A stretch of 26,176 nucleotides of DNA from HGM04593 sp045578665 (GCA_045578665.1 JAZNKR010000171.1:1-26176); one strand, 5' to 3'; shown: positions 1 to 7,459, counted from the stretch's first letter. The notes: a model not told the origin generated them from the sequence alone. Program-made: numbers and translations.

Positions 1-81
1 GTGCTTGTTGATAAGACTGAACGACACCTTGGCATTGATTTATCTTTATTAAAGAAGGAGGAGAACGATGAAGGTAAGTGA
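1..81 (+). CDS. C-terminal end of a gene, possibly holin (partial)
   Basis: An open frame enters from the left edge and stops at TGA 79-81, overlapping the first 14 bases of the lysozyme gene. Only about 26 residues are visible, ending in a charged tail rich in Lys and Glu. The lysozyme has no signal peptide and would need a holin to cross the membrane, and a charged cytoplasmic tail is usual for holins, so a holin is the natural guess. No membrane segment lies inside the window, so this is inference from position only. The upstream part must be seen to decide. Confidence 0.35.
   Translation: MLVDKTERHLGIDLSLLKKEENDEGK
55..61 (+). promoter_or_regulatory. Strong Shine-Dalgarno box AAGGAGG before lysozyme
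   Basis: AAGGAGG lies 6 nt before ATG 68 and fixes that start. Strong Shine-Dalgarno boxes are uncommon in Bacteroidetes genes. In this window they also precede the genes at 10202, 10567 and 20843. Confidence 0.7.
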
Positions 82-520
82 ATACGCAGAGGCTGTTATG
101 AAGGAACACGAGGGGTTGCGCCTAAAGGCTTATCGTTGCCCTTCAGGTGTCCTTACAATCGGTTATGGCCACACCCGGAATGTAAAAACTGGCCAAATCA
201 TAAACAAGGATACGGCCGAAAGATTCTTTGTAGAAGATGTAGAAGCTGTAGAACGGCTTGTCGATAGAGAACCATTCGCCAAAGATTTGTCGCAAGGCCA
301 ATATGATGCTCTTGTCTCGTTTTTATTCAATGTTAAGTATTCATCATATCAAACCTCTACATTGAGGAGAAAAATTATTAACAATGTCAATGATGTTACA
401 ATACCAGACGAGTTTCGTCGATGGGTGTATGGTACAGACCCCGTGACAAAAAAGAAAATCAAGTTGCCGGGGCTTGTAAAGCGCCGTGAATGGGAGGCAT
501 CAATGTATGAAGACTTGTAA
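68..520 (+). CDS. Phage lysozyme, GH24 family endolysin
   Basis: A 150-aa muramidase expected to cut the glycan strands of peptidoglycan at lysis. The N-terminal part carries the T4/P22-type active-site pattern E-8aa-(D/C)-5aa-T as Glu15, Cys24 and Thr30, followed by the conserved IGYGHT segment (31-36). Length is normal for the family. There is no signal peptide or N-terminal membrane anchor, so release should depend on a holin, which fits the partial gene just upstream (14-nt overlap). The lipoprotein gene 47 nt downstream probably completes a lysis cassette. The codons for residues about 54-62 contain three TGTAGAA heptamers at 9-bp spacing, the same motif as the array at 17.5 kb. Confidence 0.93.
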   Translation: MKVSEYAEAVMKEHEGLRLKAYRCPSGVLTIGYGHTRNVKTGQIINKDTAERFFVEDVEAVERLVDREPFAKDLSQGQYDALVSFLFNVKYSSYQTSTLRRKIINNVNDVTIPDEFRRWVYGTDPVTKKKIKLPGLVKRREWEASMYEDL

Positions 521-567
521 AGAAAACTTGTAAATCTTTACAAGATATACAAGAAATGGAAAGAAAT

Positions 568-1020
568 ATGAAGATTTTTTACTTATTTACAACTTTTGTC
601 TTGACACTTTTTGTCATATCGTGCAAGACAGTCAAAGATACATCACAGGAACATCGCTCTGTCATCGATGTTGATGTTAACCGTATATCTTTTTCAGATT
701 CATTGCACCAGGAACTGAACAAACAGATCCTGAGCATTGAATTTGATAGTCTCAAGATAACGTTGCCGGCGCAGGATGAAAAGCCTGCAACAACGGCCAT
801 GATATACGGTGCTAAACTTGATTCCCATAAAGAGAATGCCGTTATCGATACAGCTTACAAAGAGGTCGCCGACAGCTTGGAAAGCCATATCGATACGGAG
901 GAGAATGTAACAAAGGAAGTAGAACAAGTTGCAGTGGGCGAGCCTCCCAACCTGTTCTTTCTATACCTTATTATATGTATAGCACTTCTGTTCTTTATCT
1001 ATATAAAATTTATAAGGTAA
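568..1020 (+). CDS. Small lipoprotein with C-terminal membrane anchor, candidate unimolecular spanin
   Basis: 150 aa from ATG 568; an in-frame ATG at 556 adds four residues, but 568 places the signal peptide directly at the start. Residues 1-18 are a hydrophobic signal peptide ending in a lipobox (VIS-Cys19), so the N-terminus should be lipidated and sorted to the outer membrane. Residues about 20-120 are polar, with no other hydrophobic segment. The last 25 residues form a membrane helix followed by a short basic tail. This topology, outer-membrane lipid at one end and inner-membrane helix at the other, is that of u-spanins such as T1 gp11, which fuse the two membranes as the last lysis step. 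Placement after the lysozyme agrees. I see no sequence match to a named spanin, and another membrane-spanning lipoprotein is possible. Confidence 0.6.
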   Translation: MKIFYLFTTFVLTLFVISCKTVKDTSQEHRSVIDVDVNRISFSDSLHQELNKQILSIEFDSLKITLPAQDEKPATTAMIYGAKLDSHKENAVIDTAYKEVADSLESHIDTEENVTKEVEQVAVGEPPNLFFLYLIICIALLFFIYIKFIR

Positions 1021-1064
1021 TACCGTACTACTGCTTGTCATAATTTTATGTGTTTATTAGGCTG

Positions 1065-1093
1065 GACTGAGTCGTCGTGATGACGGCTCAGTC
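1065..1093. terminator. Inverted repeat between convergent lysis and integrase genes
   Basis: A 12-bp stem (1065-1076 with 1082-1093, one G-U wobble) with a 5-nt loop lies between the lipoprotein stop and the integrase stop. The position suits a bidirectional terminator, but neither side has a clear T-run, so it may be rho-dependent, a recombination-linked palindrome, or something else. Confidence 0.5.
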
Positions 1094-1096
1094 TGT

Positions 1097-2245
1097 TTAT
1101 AAAGCACCGTCAAAATGTTTCGGTTCATTGTGTACCGGGATATCGCGTGAAGAAAGGTATTTATTCGTGGTCGAAACATCAGTGTGCCTTGCCTGGTCGC
1201 GTGCCACAACAATGCCCTCACTGTTGGCGAGGTCTCGAATGCCTGAATCCTTAAGGCTGTAGAACTGGTAAGCCTCCGGCCACTTCAATGCTTTGCGTAG
1301 TTTGAGCCATTCTCTACGGAAAATCTCGCTTGATGCTCTTTTTTCTGCCGGTTTCATTGACTTACCGAAAAGGTAACAGCCGGAATGGTGCTCAAATATT
1401 TTCAAATCAAGCATCATTCTCACAAGGTTGTCGTTGAGTGCAACCTTGCCGGCTCGTTTGTTCTTGCTTATCTCGGCCGAAACATAAACAGACTGTTCCT
1501 TTAGGCTGATGTCTCCAATCTTGATGTTGGAGAGCTCTGTCGGCCTGATGAACGTGTAGTATTCAAACATACAGGCCAAAAGAAAATAAGGATCCTTTTC
1601 GGTCAAGTATGTTTTCAGTTGCTTCAGCGATTCGATGGTTAGAGGTATGCGCTTCTTGGCTGTTTCTTCGACATTCCTTATCTTTTCGACAGGATTTTCC
1701 TTCAGCCAAGCGTGTTCAATGAAGTAGGCCGCCAAAGAACTGCACCAGCCTTTGTAGTTGTTGCGAGTGCGACCTGTGGTCTCGCGTTCATAATATATAT
1801 AATCAAGGAAACCGGAAATGAATCCTTTGTCGTACTGATATACATATTTAATAGGTATAGGAAGGCTTGCATTGTACTCGCGCAGGATATTGACTCTGGA
1901 CTGATAGCTTTTCTGTGTTTTGTATCGGTCCAGTCGGCTCAAGTATTTTTCATATTTCTCAAGTGCCACATCGAGCAGGGTGTATGATGTTGAAGCATTG
2001 GCATCCACCCATGGAGACCAGCCTGTACGCAGTAACTTGAGTATCGAGGATATCAGTTCTGCAGCTCGTACACGTCGTTGTGTCTTGGTTGGGATGTTGT
2101 CAAGGGTGTATTTCTTGCGCTTGAGACGGCCTTCGGCTGGATCATAGGCCAAAAAATCGATATACCAGGATTTACCGGTATGTAATTTAGGGTAAGTGTA
2201 ACTCTGCAATTCGGCTTGCGAAGAAAGTTTTTTGCGTGAACACAT
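1097..2245 (-). CDS. int: Tyrosine recombinase / phage integrase
   Basis: About 382 aa from ATG 2245; a TTG start at 2278 would add 11 residues. The N-terminal part resembles the arm-binding and SAM-like core-binding domains of Bacteroidetes integrases, and the last about 180 residues are the catalytic domain. Arg I is in TFIRPTELSNI, the second histidine in QARHTDVSTT, and the nucleophilic Tyr follows in TTNKYL. The HxxR box is replaced by YSLK, a form I recall from other Bacteroidetes integrases. It should integrate and excise the phage at attP/attB. It is transcribed away from the repressor gene and converges on the lysis genes. The 28-bp direct repeats just upstream are candidate arm sites. 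Confidence 0.92.
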   Translation of the reverse strand: MCSRKKLSSQAELQSYTYPKLHTGKSWYIDFLAYDPAEGRLKRKKYTLDNIPTKTQRRVRAAELISSILKLLRTGWSPWVDANASTSYTLLDVALEKYEKYLSRLDRYKTQKSYQSRVNILREYNASLPIPIKYVYQYDKGFISGFLDYIYYERETTGRTRNNYKGWCSSLAAYFIEHAWLKENPVEKIRNVEETAKKRIPLTIESLKQLKTYLTEKDPYFLLACMFEYYTFIRPTELSNIKIGDISLKEQSVYVSAEISKNKRAGKVALNDNLVRMMLDLKIFEHHSGCYLFGKSMKPAEKRASSEIFRREWLKLRKALKWPEAYQFYSLKDSGIRDLANSEGIVVARDQARHTDVSTTNKYLSSRDIPVHNEPKHFDGAL

Positions 2246-2294
2246 TTTTTTTACATTTTTCGGCGATGAAAAATGCAAATGGTTATACTTAGGT

Positions 2295-2322
2295 TGTCCG
2301 TAATTTGTCCGAGTTTTAATTG
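2295..2322 (+). repeat. 28-bp direct repeat, copy 1 (candidate attP arm site)
   Basis: Matches copy 2 at 2478-2505 at 25 of 28 positions. Each copy holds two TTGTCCG-like heptamers 11 bp apart (here 2294-2300 and 2305-2311). Paired heptamers on both sides of a short segment beside an integrase gene look like integrase arm-binding sites. This is inference. Confidence 0.6.
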
Positions 2323-2323
2323 A

Positions 2324-2368
2324 AAAAGCGACTTAATTCGTTGTTTTACAACTCATTAAATCGCTTTT
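2324..2368. repeat. Large imperfect palindrome (14 + 5 bp stem)
   Basis: AAAAGCGACTTAAT (2324-2337) pairs with 2355-2368 apart from one base. Inside it GTTGT (2340-2344) pairs with ACAAC (2348-2352) around TTT, the two stems separated by a symmetric TC/TC bulge. The arm start AAAAGCGAC recurs at 2447-2455. It lies between the two 28-bp direct repeats and may be part of the attP core region or a cruciform. Confidence 0.6.
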
Positions 2369-2376
2369 AGCGGAGA

Positions 2377-2413
2377 GAGAGGGATTATTTTGTGATTTTT
2401 CCCTCTCTTTTTT
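2377..2413 (+). terminator. Rho-independent terminator, plus strand
   Basis: GAGAGGGA (2377-2384) pairs with TCCCTCTC (2400-2407), followed by six T. It faces the plus strand although the genes on both sides are on the minus strand, so it has no obvious phage transcript to end. One reading is that it belongs to an attachment region that resembles a host 3' end. Confidence 0.65.
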
Positions 2414-2477
2414 AGGAAACAACTCCTTGCTAATCAATGCTGTGTTAAAAGCGACCATTGCATCTTTCGTCACCCTA

Positions 2478-2505
2478 TGTCCGTAACTTGTCCGGGTTCT
2501 AATTG
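2478..2505 (+). repeat. 28-bp direct repeat, copy 2 (candidate attP arm site)
   Basis: Second copy of the repeat at 2295-2322, with three mismatches. It ends directly at the stop codon of the repressor gene. It encloses, with copy 1, about 155 bp holding the large palindrome and a terminator. Confidence 0.6.
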
Positions 2506-2874
2506 TTATTTTTTCTCTTCTAATTGTTTCATTAACATTGCGTTTACAGACTCGAGGAGTGTGATTCTCTTGTCTTTTTCTTCTATCAATGCCTGTAAAT
2601 TCGCTGTTTTCTCTTCCAGTGCGCCTACAGTCAAGCAGGCAACATTGTTGCTGTTTCCTACAACGCTGATGTGCGGAGGTTTATTCCTTATAAAAAATGT
2701 ATCCATAGATACTCCAAAGAAATCCGCCACTTGTTCAAGGCGACTTGCTTTTACGTCTCTATCGACTAATGGGCGCAATCCTCCATCGCCGTCAAGCCCT
2801 AATGCTTCTAAAAGGTCTTTTGCACGCAAGTTGCGTTCTTTTAGCAGTGCTTTAATTATGTCTCCATTATACAT
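2506..2874 (-). CDS. XRE-family repressor with C-terminal coiled coil (CI-like)
   Basis: 122 aa. Residues about 5-62 fit a Cro/CI-type helix-turn-helix (IIKALLKERNLRAKDLLEAL, then LEQVADFFGVSMDTFF). Residues about 84-122 form a Glu/Lys/Leu-rich coiled coil that should oligomerise the protein. There is no LexA-type peptidase domain, so RecA-driven self-cleavage is unlikely and induction must work another way. The gene diverges from the early operon, with a good minus-strand promoter at 2958-2989. The palindrome at 2910-2925 lies in its own leader and over the facing early promoter, so it should act as lysogenic repressor and perhaps repress itself. Confidence 0.82.
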   Translation of the reverse strand: MYNGDIIKALLKERNLRAKDLLEALGLDGDGGLRPLVDRDVKASRLEQVADFFGVSMDTFFIRNKPPHISVVGNSNNVACLTVGALEEKTANLQALIEEKDKRITLLESVNAMLMKQLEEKK

Positions 2875-2909
2875 ATTCCGCCAAATTAAGAATAATTAAC
2901 AAAACAAAC

Positions 2910-2951
2910 CCGTCAATAATGACGGATATAATATTTTTTATCATACTTTTG
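2910..2951 (+). promoter_or_regulatory. Early rightward promoter with repressor-type operator
   Basis: A -7 box TACTTTTG is at 2944-2951. The palindrome CCGTCAATAATGACGG (2910-2925, core GTCA-N4-TGAC) covers the expected -33 zone, where no good TTTG is seen, so the promoter may be weak or activated. The same core occurs twice at 17709-17754. TATCATA-type half sites (2939-2945, 2952-2957, 2964-2971) may be a second set of operators. Confidence 0.6.
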
Positions 2952-2957
2952 TATCAT

Positions 2958-2989
2958 CAAAAATATGATATTTTTTATTGTCTAACAAA
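2958..2989 (-). promoter_or_regulatory. Promoter of the repressor gene
   Basis: On the minus strand TTTG (2989-2986) is followed after 20 nt by TATTTTTG (2965-2958), a full match to the Bacteroidetes pattern. It overlaps back to back with the early promoter, as in a lysis-lysogeny switch. Confidence 0.65.
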
Positions 2990-3004
2990 TAAATCCGCTT
3001 AATT

Positions 3005-3187
3005 ATGGCAGAAATGGTTATTAAGAACTACTACGACGGACTGACAACCGAGGAGAGGACGGATTTCATCTACAACGTGTGCAAGCTGTGTGATATGAGT
3101 ATCCCGACATTCTACAAGAAGTTGCGTACCGGCACATTCAAGAAGAGTGAAGAGAAACTTGTTGCTGACAATTTGATATGTGCATGA
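3005..3187 (+). CDS. Small Cro/CII-like DNA-binding protein
   Basis: 60 aa, first gene of the early operon facing the repressor. The middle part (VCKLCDMSIPTFYKKLRTG, about residues 25-43) looks like a helix-turn-helix with a recognition helix, followed by a short basic and acidic helix. Size, place and HTH pattern match the small Cro- or CII-type proteins that lead early operons in Bacteroidetes phages. It stops one base before the next ATG at 3189. I cannot say whether it represses the repressor promoter or activates a later one. Confidence 0.65.
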   Translation: MAEMVIKNYYDGLTTEERTDFIYNVCKLCDMSIPTFYKKLRTGTFKKSEEKLVADNLICA

Positions 3188-3188
3188 T

Positions 3189-3737
3189 ATGATTGCCAAT
3201 ATTGAATTTTACACAACGCCAGATGGTGATGTTTGTTGCAAACCTCTTGAGGGGCCGATGTTTATCCTCGACGAGAGCCGCAAAGAACTCATCGCAGAAA
3301 TGATGGTGGCCATCAAAGAACTCTACCCTGCAGCCTTTGCGGCACTCTCGGAACTCTACTCCAAAAGTTCGCTAAACCAGAACTACTATCATTATAAGAT
3401 AGTGCACAGGTTTATTCGTTGCAACTTTGGAGAATACGATGCTTTGTCTATGGATGTCGGTGGTTCCGGTCAGTTCCGTATGGAAGATGTCAGGTGCCCG
3501 TTGCGCGGAGAGTGCAAATTTGACAGGTTAATCTGTCACGCACGACTGGAAACCAAACTCAGCGAAAGGGAGCAACAGGTGGCAAATCTTCTCGGGAAAG
3601 GGTACTCGACAGAAGAGATAGGGGAAGAACTGCATATATCTCCCTACACCGTAAAGCGACACATTGCGAACATCAAGACCAGGCTTAAACTTACACACAC
3701 AAATCAGATAATCGCAAAATTTTCTAAGGAATTATGA
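3189..3737 (+). CDS. LuxR-type (GerE) HTH transcriptional regulator
   Basis: 182 aa from ATG 3189; a GTG at 3180 would overlap the previous gene and is less likely. The last about 60 residues are a LuxR/GerE helix-turn-helix, starting LSEREQQVANLLGKGYSTEE and containing the recognition helix ISPYTVKRHIANIKTRL. The N-terminal 115 residues match no sensor domain I know; three cysteines near residues 103-117 (RC-PLRGEC-FDRLIC) could bind a metal. Such regulators occur in early regions of other Bacteroidetes phages. Its stop overlaps the next ATG as ATGA, so it is probably translationally coupled within the early operon. Confidence 0.82.
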   Translation: MIANIEFYTTPDGDVCCKPLEGPMFILDESRKELIAEMMVAIKELYPAAFAALSELYSKSSLNQNYYHYKIVHRFIRCNFGEYDALSMDVGGSGQFRMEDVRCPLRGECKFDRLICHARLETKLSEREQQVANLLGKGYSTEEIGEELHISPYTVKRHIANIKTRLKLTHTNQIIAKFSKEL

Positions 3738-3895
3738 CTATGAAGAAAATAGACAATTTCACTATCGGAATCCAGGGTACAACTTCAAGTGAACATCCTT
3801 TAATAAAGGAAAGGCGCATGCTACGAGCAAATAAGATTTTAGAACAACAAAGACAACTCCAATATAAAACGAAGAACGATGATAACACACATTGA
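3734..3895 (+). CDS. Small basic protein of the early operon, unknown
   Basis: 53 aa, overlapping the stop of the regulator by 4 nt (ATGA) and the next gene by 17 nt, so it sits tightly in the operon. It is rich in Lys, Arg and Gln, with a helical second half (RRMLRANKILEQQRQLQ). No family recognised. The tight spacing on both sides is the main support for it being real. Confidence 0.55.
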   Translation: MTMKKIDNFTIGIQGTTSSEHPLIKERRMLRANKILEQQRQLQYKTKNDDNTH

Positions 3896-4136
3896 AAAAC
3901 AAGGAGTTCACTGCGTACTGCATCAGACGCTGAACGGCTTTATGCTGAAGACCAGCTTCAATCCTTTTGAGAATATGAAGTTCCTTGAGGCGATGGATAA
4001 GCATTTCCACGTCACAGGTGTCGAGAATACTCTTGAGAACGGTGTCAATGCCGTTGTGTTCAACACCCGGGAGTATAAGACTGAGAACATCTTGGAAGCC
4101 ATCCAGAATGTTCTTGAGGAGACTGTTTTTAATTGA
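3879..4136 (+). CDS. Small conserved-looking phage protein, unknown
   Basis: 85 aa, in the early operon just before the primase-helicase. It reads as a compact alpha/beta protein without membrane segments or cysteine clusters, ending in a helix (TENILEAIQNVLEETVF). No family recognised. It overlaps the previous small gene by 17 nt and is followed by a 61-nt gap with a strong inverted repeat. Confidence 0.6.
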   Translation: MITHIEKQGVHCVLHQTLNGFMLKTSFNPFENMKFLEAMDKHFHVTGVENTLENGVNAVVFNTREYKTENILEAIQNVLEETVFN

Positions 4137-4149
4137 AGTTTTGTCTTTT

Positions 4150-4180
4150 GTACAAAGGTCTGCAAAATAGACCTTTGTAC
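4150..4180. promoter_or_regulatory. Perfect 12-bp inverted repeat before primase
   Basis: GTACAAAGGTCT (4150-4161) and AGACCTTTGTAC (4169-4180) flank GCAAAAT, ending 17 nt before the primase ATG. There is no T-run after it. It could be an operator or an mRNA hairpin controlling the long primase gene. Confidence 0.65.
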
Positions 4181-4197
4181 GCCAAAACACTTATATT

Positions 4198-7100
4198 ATG
4201 ATTGATGATAAAAGCATAGAGCAGGTTCTTGCTCGAGCGGACATTGTGGATGTTATTGAGAGCTGTGGTGTACAGCTCAAGAAGAAAGGCGCACACTATG
4301 AGTGCTGCTGTCCTTTCCATTCGGAGAAAACTCCGTCGTTTATCGTGGATCCGCGCAAACAAACGTGGTTTTGTTATGGCGCGTGCCAGGAGGGAGGTAA
4401 CTCCATCAGGTTCCTGATGAGATACAAAGCCCTCTCGTTCCCCGACGCTGTTGCCGAACTTGCCAAGACATACAACATCGATATCCAAAGCGAACAGCGC
4501 ACCCTGACTCCGCAGGAACTGCAGGAGCAGGCAAAGAAGGATTCGATGCTCGCCATTAACGAAATGGCCGTACAGTATTATGTCGGCAATATGGCTCTCT
4601 CATATCCCGAGAACACTGCAGCCAGAGTCTATGCAACAAAGCGATGGAATAAAGAGTTCTGCCAGCTCATAGGCATAGGATATGCCGGGAAAGAGTGGGA
4701 CGGCCTGTACAAGTACGCGCAGAGCAAAGGCTATTCGACCGACCTCATGGTGGAGATGGGATTGTTGAAGCGCAGTTCAAAAGGCTCGCTGTACGACTTT
4801 TTCCGTGACCGCATAATGATACCTATCCGCGACAAGTTTTCGCGTGTGATAGGCTTTACAGCCCGCAATCTGGGCGAGGACGGGCCGAAATACCTCAACA
4901 GTTCAGCTTCGGCCATTTATGACAAAGAGAACTCTATCTTTGGCATAAACCTCGCCCTGCGCCAAGGAACAAAAGAGGAGACCTTCTATCTTGTCGAGGG
5001 TGCGCCTGATGTTCTGCGCCTGCAGTGCATAGGTGTTGCCAATGCTGTTGCTCCGCTTGGTTCTGCCTGGACTAAAGCACAACTGCAGCAACTCAAGAAG
5101 TATGCTTCGACTCTATGCTTTATACCTGATATCGATGTGCCGCAGGCCGGCGAACCTTATGGTACCGGAATTAAATCCGTACTCAAACACGGTGCGCAGG
5201 CGCTCTCTATGGGCTTCAAGGTGAGCGTTATCCACCTTAACAGGACATTCCAGGGAGAGAACGAGGAGGACATCGACGTGCCTTTGGTAAAGGCCGACCC
5301 CGACAGTTTTATAACAGACAAAGCAAAATGGCAAAGCCTGTTACAGAAGAAACAGGACTTTATATTGTGGTATGTTCGCCAGCGCTGGAACCCAAAGGCG
5401 ACTACCGAAGAACGCAAAGAGGTCATTGATGAAGCAGCCAAGTTTATTGCTCTCATCGATGACGGAGTGCTTGAGAAAATGTATCTCAAGCAGCTCAAGA
5501 ACTTTGCACCCCAGGATATATGGAGTACCGCAATCAACGGTGCCAAGAAAGCCACACGAGAGCAGGCCAAGAAAAAGGGCAAGACCCTTGACAAAGAGCT
5601 GCTCGACAAGTACGGCTTTTACGAAGAGAATAACTGCTATTTTTCAGTCTCCAACCAAGGAGACTATCAATGGAGCAACTTTGTGATGGAACCGATGTTC
5701 CACATCAAGGATGCCCTTTCACCTAAACGACTATACAAGATACGCAATATCAACCGCCAGGAGGAGATTATTGAACTCAAGCAGGAAGACCTTGTTTCAC
5801 TCGCCAAGTTCAAACAAAAGATCGAGGGACTCGGCAACTACATTTGGCTGGCCAAAGAGGAACAGCTTACAAAGCTGAAGATGTTCCTCTATGAACAGAC
5901 AGAGACTGCACTCGAGATTGTGCAGTTAGGATGGCAAAAGCAGGGCTTCTTTGCATACGGCAACGGAATATATGCCGACAAAAAGTGGTACACCACAGAT
6001 GAATACGGTATCGTTCGCCTCGATGACGAGCGAAACTTCTACCTCCCGGCATTTTCGAGAATATACCAGGACGAGCAGAAACTCTTCCAGTTTGAGCGAA
6101 AGTTCGTTCACCTTGGCTATTCGGCCGTTTCACTTCTGGACATCACAAAGAAACTTGTTGCCGTGTTTGGTGACAATGCCAAAATAGGTATAGGCTTCCT
6201 CTTGGCAGCACTATTCCGCGATATCGTGACATCACACGCGCAATTCCCCATATTGAACCTCTTCGGTCCAAAAGGTTCTGGTAAGACCGAACTCGGTACC
6301 ACGCTGATGTCGTTCTTTGTCATCGAGAACAAACCACCCAACTTGCACAGCTCGTCAAAGGCCTCACTGGGCGATACCGTAGCACAGTGCGCGAATGCCC
6401 TGGTACATCTTGACGAGTACCGCAATGACCTTGAGCTTGAGAAGCGCGAGTTCCTCAAAGCTATCTGGGACGGAACAGGTCGCACCCGTATGAATATGGA
6501 CCGCGATAAAAAGCGCGAGACAACCGCCGTTGACTGCGGTGTCATCGTATCCGGACAAGAGATGGCGACGGCCGACATTGCCCTGTTCAGCCGTATGATA
6601 TTCCTGACCTTCGACACAAGCGAGTTTACCGCCGAGGCAAAGCGCAAGTTCAATGAACTGATGGAGGAGCGCAAGAAAGGTCTTTCACATCTTGCCCTGC
6701 AGATTCTCTCGCACCGCAAGAAATTCGAGGCAGAATTTGCCGGCAATTTCAAGAGCGCGTTCAGCGATATTACCGAACGACTGGAACAAGCGCGCATAGA
6801 GGACCGCATCCTCCGCAACTGGGTTGTACCCTTGGCCGCATTCCGCACACTGTCGGGTGTGCTTGAACTTCCGTTCACATACCAGGAACTCCTCAAGATT
6901 ACTATCGAGGGTATCGTGCGCCAAAACAGCGAGTGCAAGAGCAACAACGAGCTGGGCAAGTTCTGGGACTTGGTGGCCTACTTGCGACAGAACGGCGACA
7001 TATACAACGAGGGAGACTACCGCATTGTATATGTGAACGAGTTCTCTTGCAACACTCCTGCAGTAAAGCTGCAGTTCAAGGAACAAAAGCGCATACTGCT

Positions 7101-7422
7101 GTTGCGTAAGAGCCGTATCTTCCAGCTCTATAAAAAGGAGGCGCGAGCCGTCGGCGAGACATCATTGCCGGAAGGATCGCTCAAGTTCTATCTTGAGAAG
7201 AGTCCTGAGTATATCGGCACAAAGAACAGTGTCCGCTTCAAGAACGTCAGCAAAGGCTACTTTGATGTCGTTACCCAAAAGGACGAGAACGGCCGTGAGG
7301 TCACAACCTACAAGCAGAGCGTTGATATGGCAATGGCCTTCGACTACGATATGCTTTCAACACACTATAACATCAATCTCGAGGTGTCCAACACCACCGA
7401 GCCTGATGAGTTCAGCAAATAA
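4198..7422 (+). CDS. Primase-helicase fusion: CHC2 zinc finger, Toprim, P-loop ATPase
   Basis: 1074 aa. A DnaG-type zinc finger lies at residues 38-63 (Cys38, His41, Cys59, Cys63), with C-x3-C in place of the usual C-x2-C. A primase core follows (about 170-250), then Toprim with VEGAPD (266-271) and the acidic pair Asp311/Asp313. A long linker leads to a helicase-like ATPase with Walker A GPKGSGKT (690-697) and Walker B LVHLDE (Asp739, Glu740), resembling DUF927-type modules. It should unwind DNA and prime replication of the phage genome, much as the P4 alpha protein joins primase and helicase. The last about 150 residues are unassigned and could bind an origin. It ends the early operon. Confidence 0.9.
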   Translation: MIDDKSIEQVLARADIVDVIESCGVQLKKKGAHYECCCPFHSEKTPSFIVDPRKQTWFCYGACQEGGNSIRFLMRYKALSFPDAVAELAKTYNIDIQSEQRTLTPQELQEQAKKDSMLAINEMAVQYYVGNMALSYPENTAARVYATKRWNKEFCQLIGIGYAGKEWDGLYKYAQSKGYSTDLMVEMGLLKRSSKGSLYDFFRDRIMIPIRDKFSRVIGFTARNLGEDGPKYLNSSASAIYDKENSIFGINLALRQGTKEETFYLVEGAPDVLRLQCIGVANAVAPLGSAWTKAQLQQLKKYASTLCFIPDIDVPQAGEPYGTGIKSVLKHGAQALSMGFKVSVIHLNRTFQGENEEDIDVPLVKADPDSFITDKAKWQSLLQKKQDFILWYVRQRWNPKATTEERKEVIDEAAKFIALIDDGVLEKMYLKQLKNFAPQDIWSTAINGAKKATREQAKKKGKTLDKELLDKYGFYEENNCYFSVSNQGDYQWSNFVMEPMFHIKDALSPKRLYKIRNINRQEEIIELKQEDLVSLAKFKQKIEGLGNYIWLAKEEQLTKLKMFLYEQTETALEIVQLGWQKQGFFAYGNGIYADKKWYTTDEYGIVRLDDERNFYLPAFSRIYQDEQKLFQFERKFVHLGYSAVSLLDITKKLVAVFGDNAKIGIGFLLAALFRDIVTSHAQFPILNLFGPKGSGKTELGTTLMSFFVIENKPPNLHSSSKASLGDTVAQCANALVHLDEYRNDLELEKREFLKAIWDGTGRTRMNMDRDKKRETTAVDCGVIVSGQEMATADIALFSRMIFLTFDTSEFTAEAKRKFNELMEERKKGLSHLALQILSHRKKFEAEFAGNFKSAFSDITERLEQARIEDRILRNWVVPLAAFRTLSGVLELPFTYQELLKITIEGIVRQNSECKSNNELGKFWDLVAYLRQNGDIYNEGDYRIVYVNEFSCNTPAVKLQFKEQKRILLLRKSRIFQLYKKEARAVGETSLPEGSLKFYLEKSPEYIGTKNSVRFKNVSKGYFDVVTQKDENGREVTTYKQSVDMAMAFDYDMLSTHYNINLEVSNTTEPDEFSK

Positions 7423-7459
7423 CACCACATAATCATCATAATTTTAATTCAACATTTCC

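Noticed and set aside
2477..2899. 140-aa plus-strand frame
   Set aside because: Antisense to the repressor, which has a clear HTH and promoter; Ser/Cys-rich shadow.
6117..6959. 280-aa frame on the minus strand
   Set aside because: It lies wholly inside the well-supported primase-helicase gene and reads as low-complexity Ser/Arg-rich sequence, typical of an antisense shadow.
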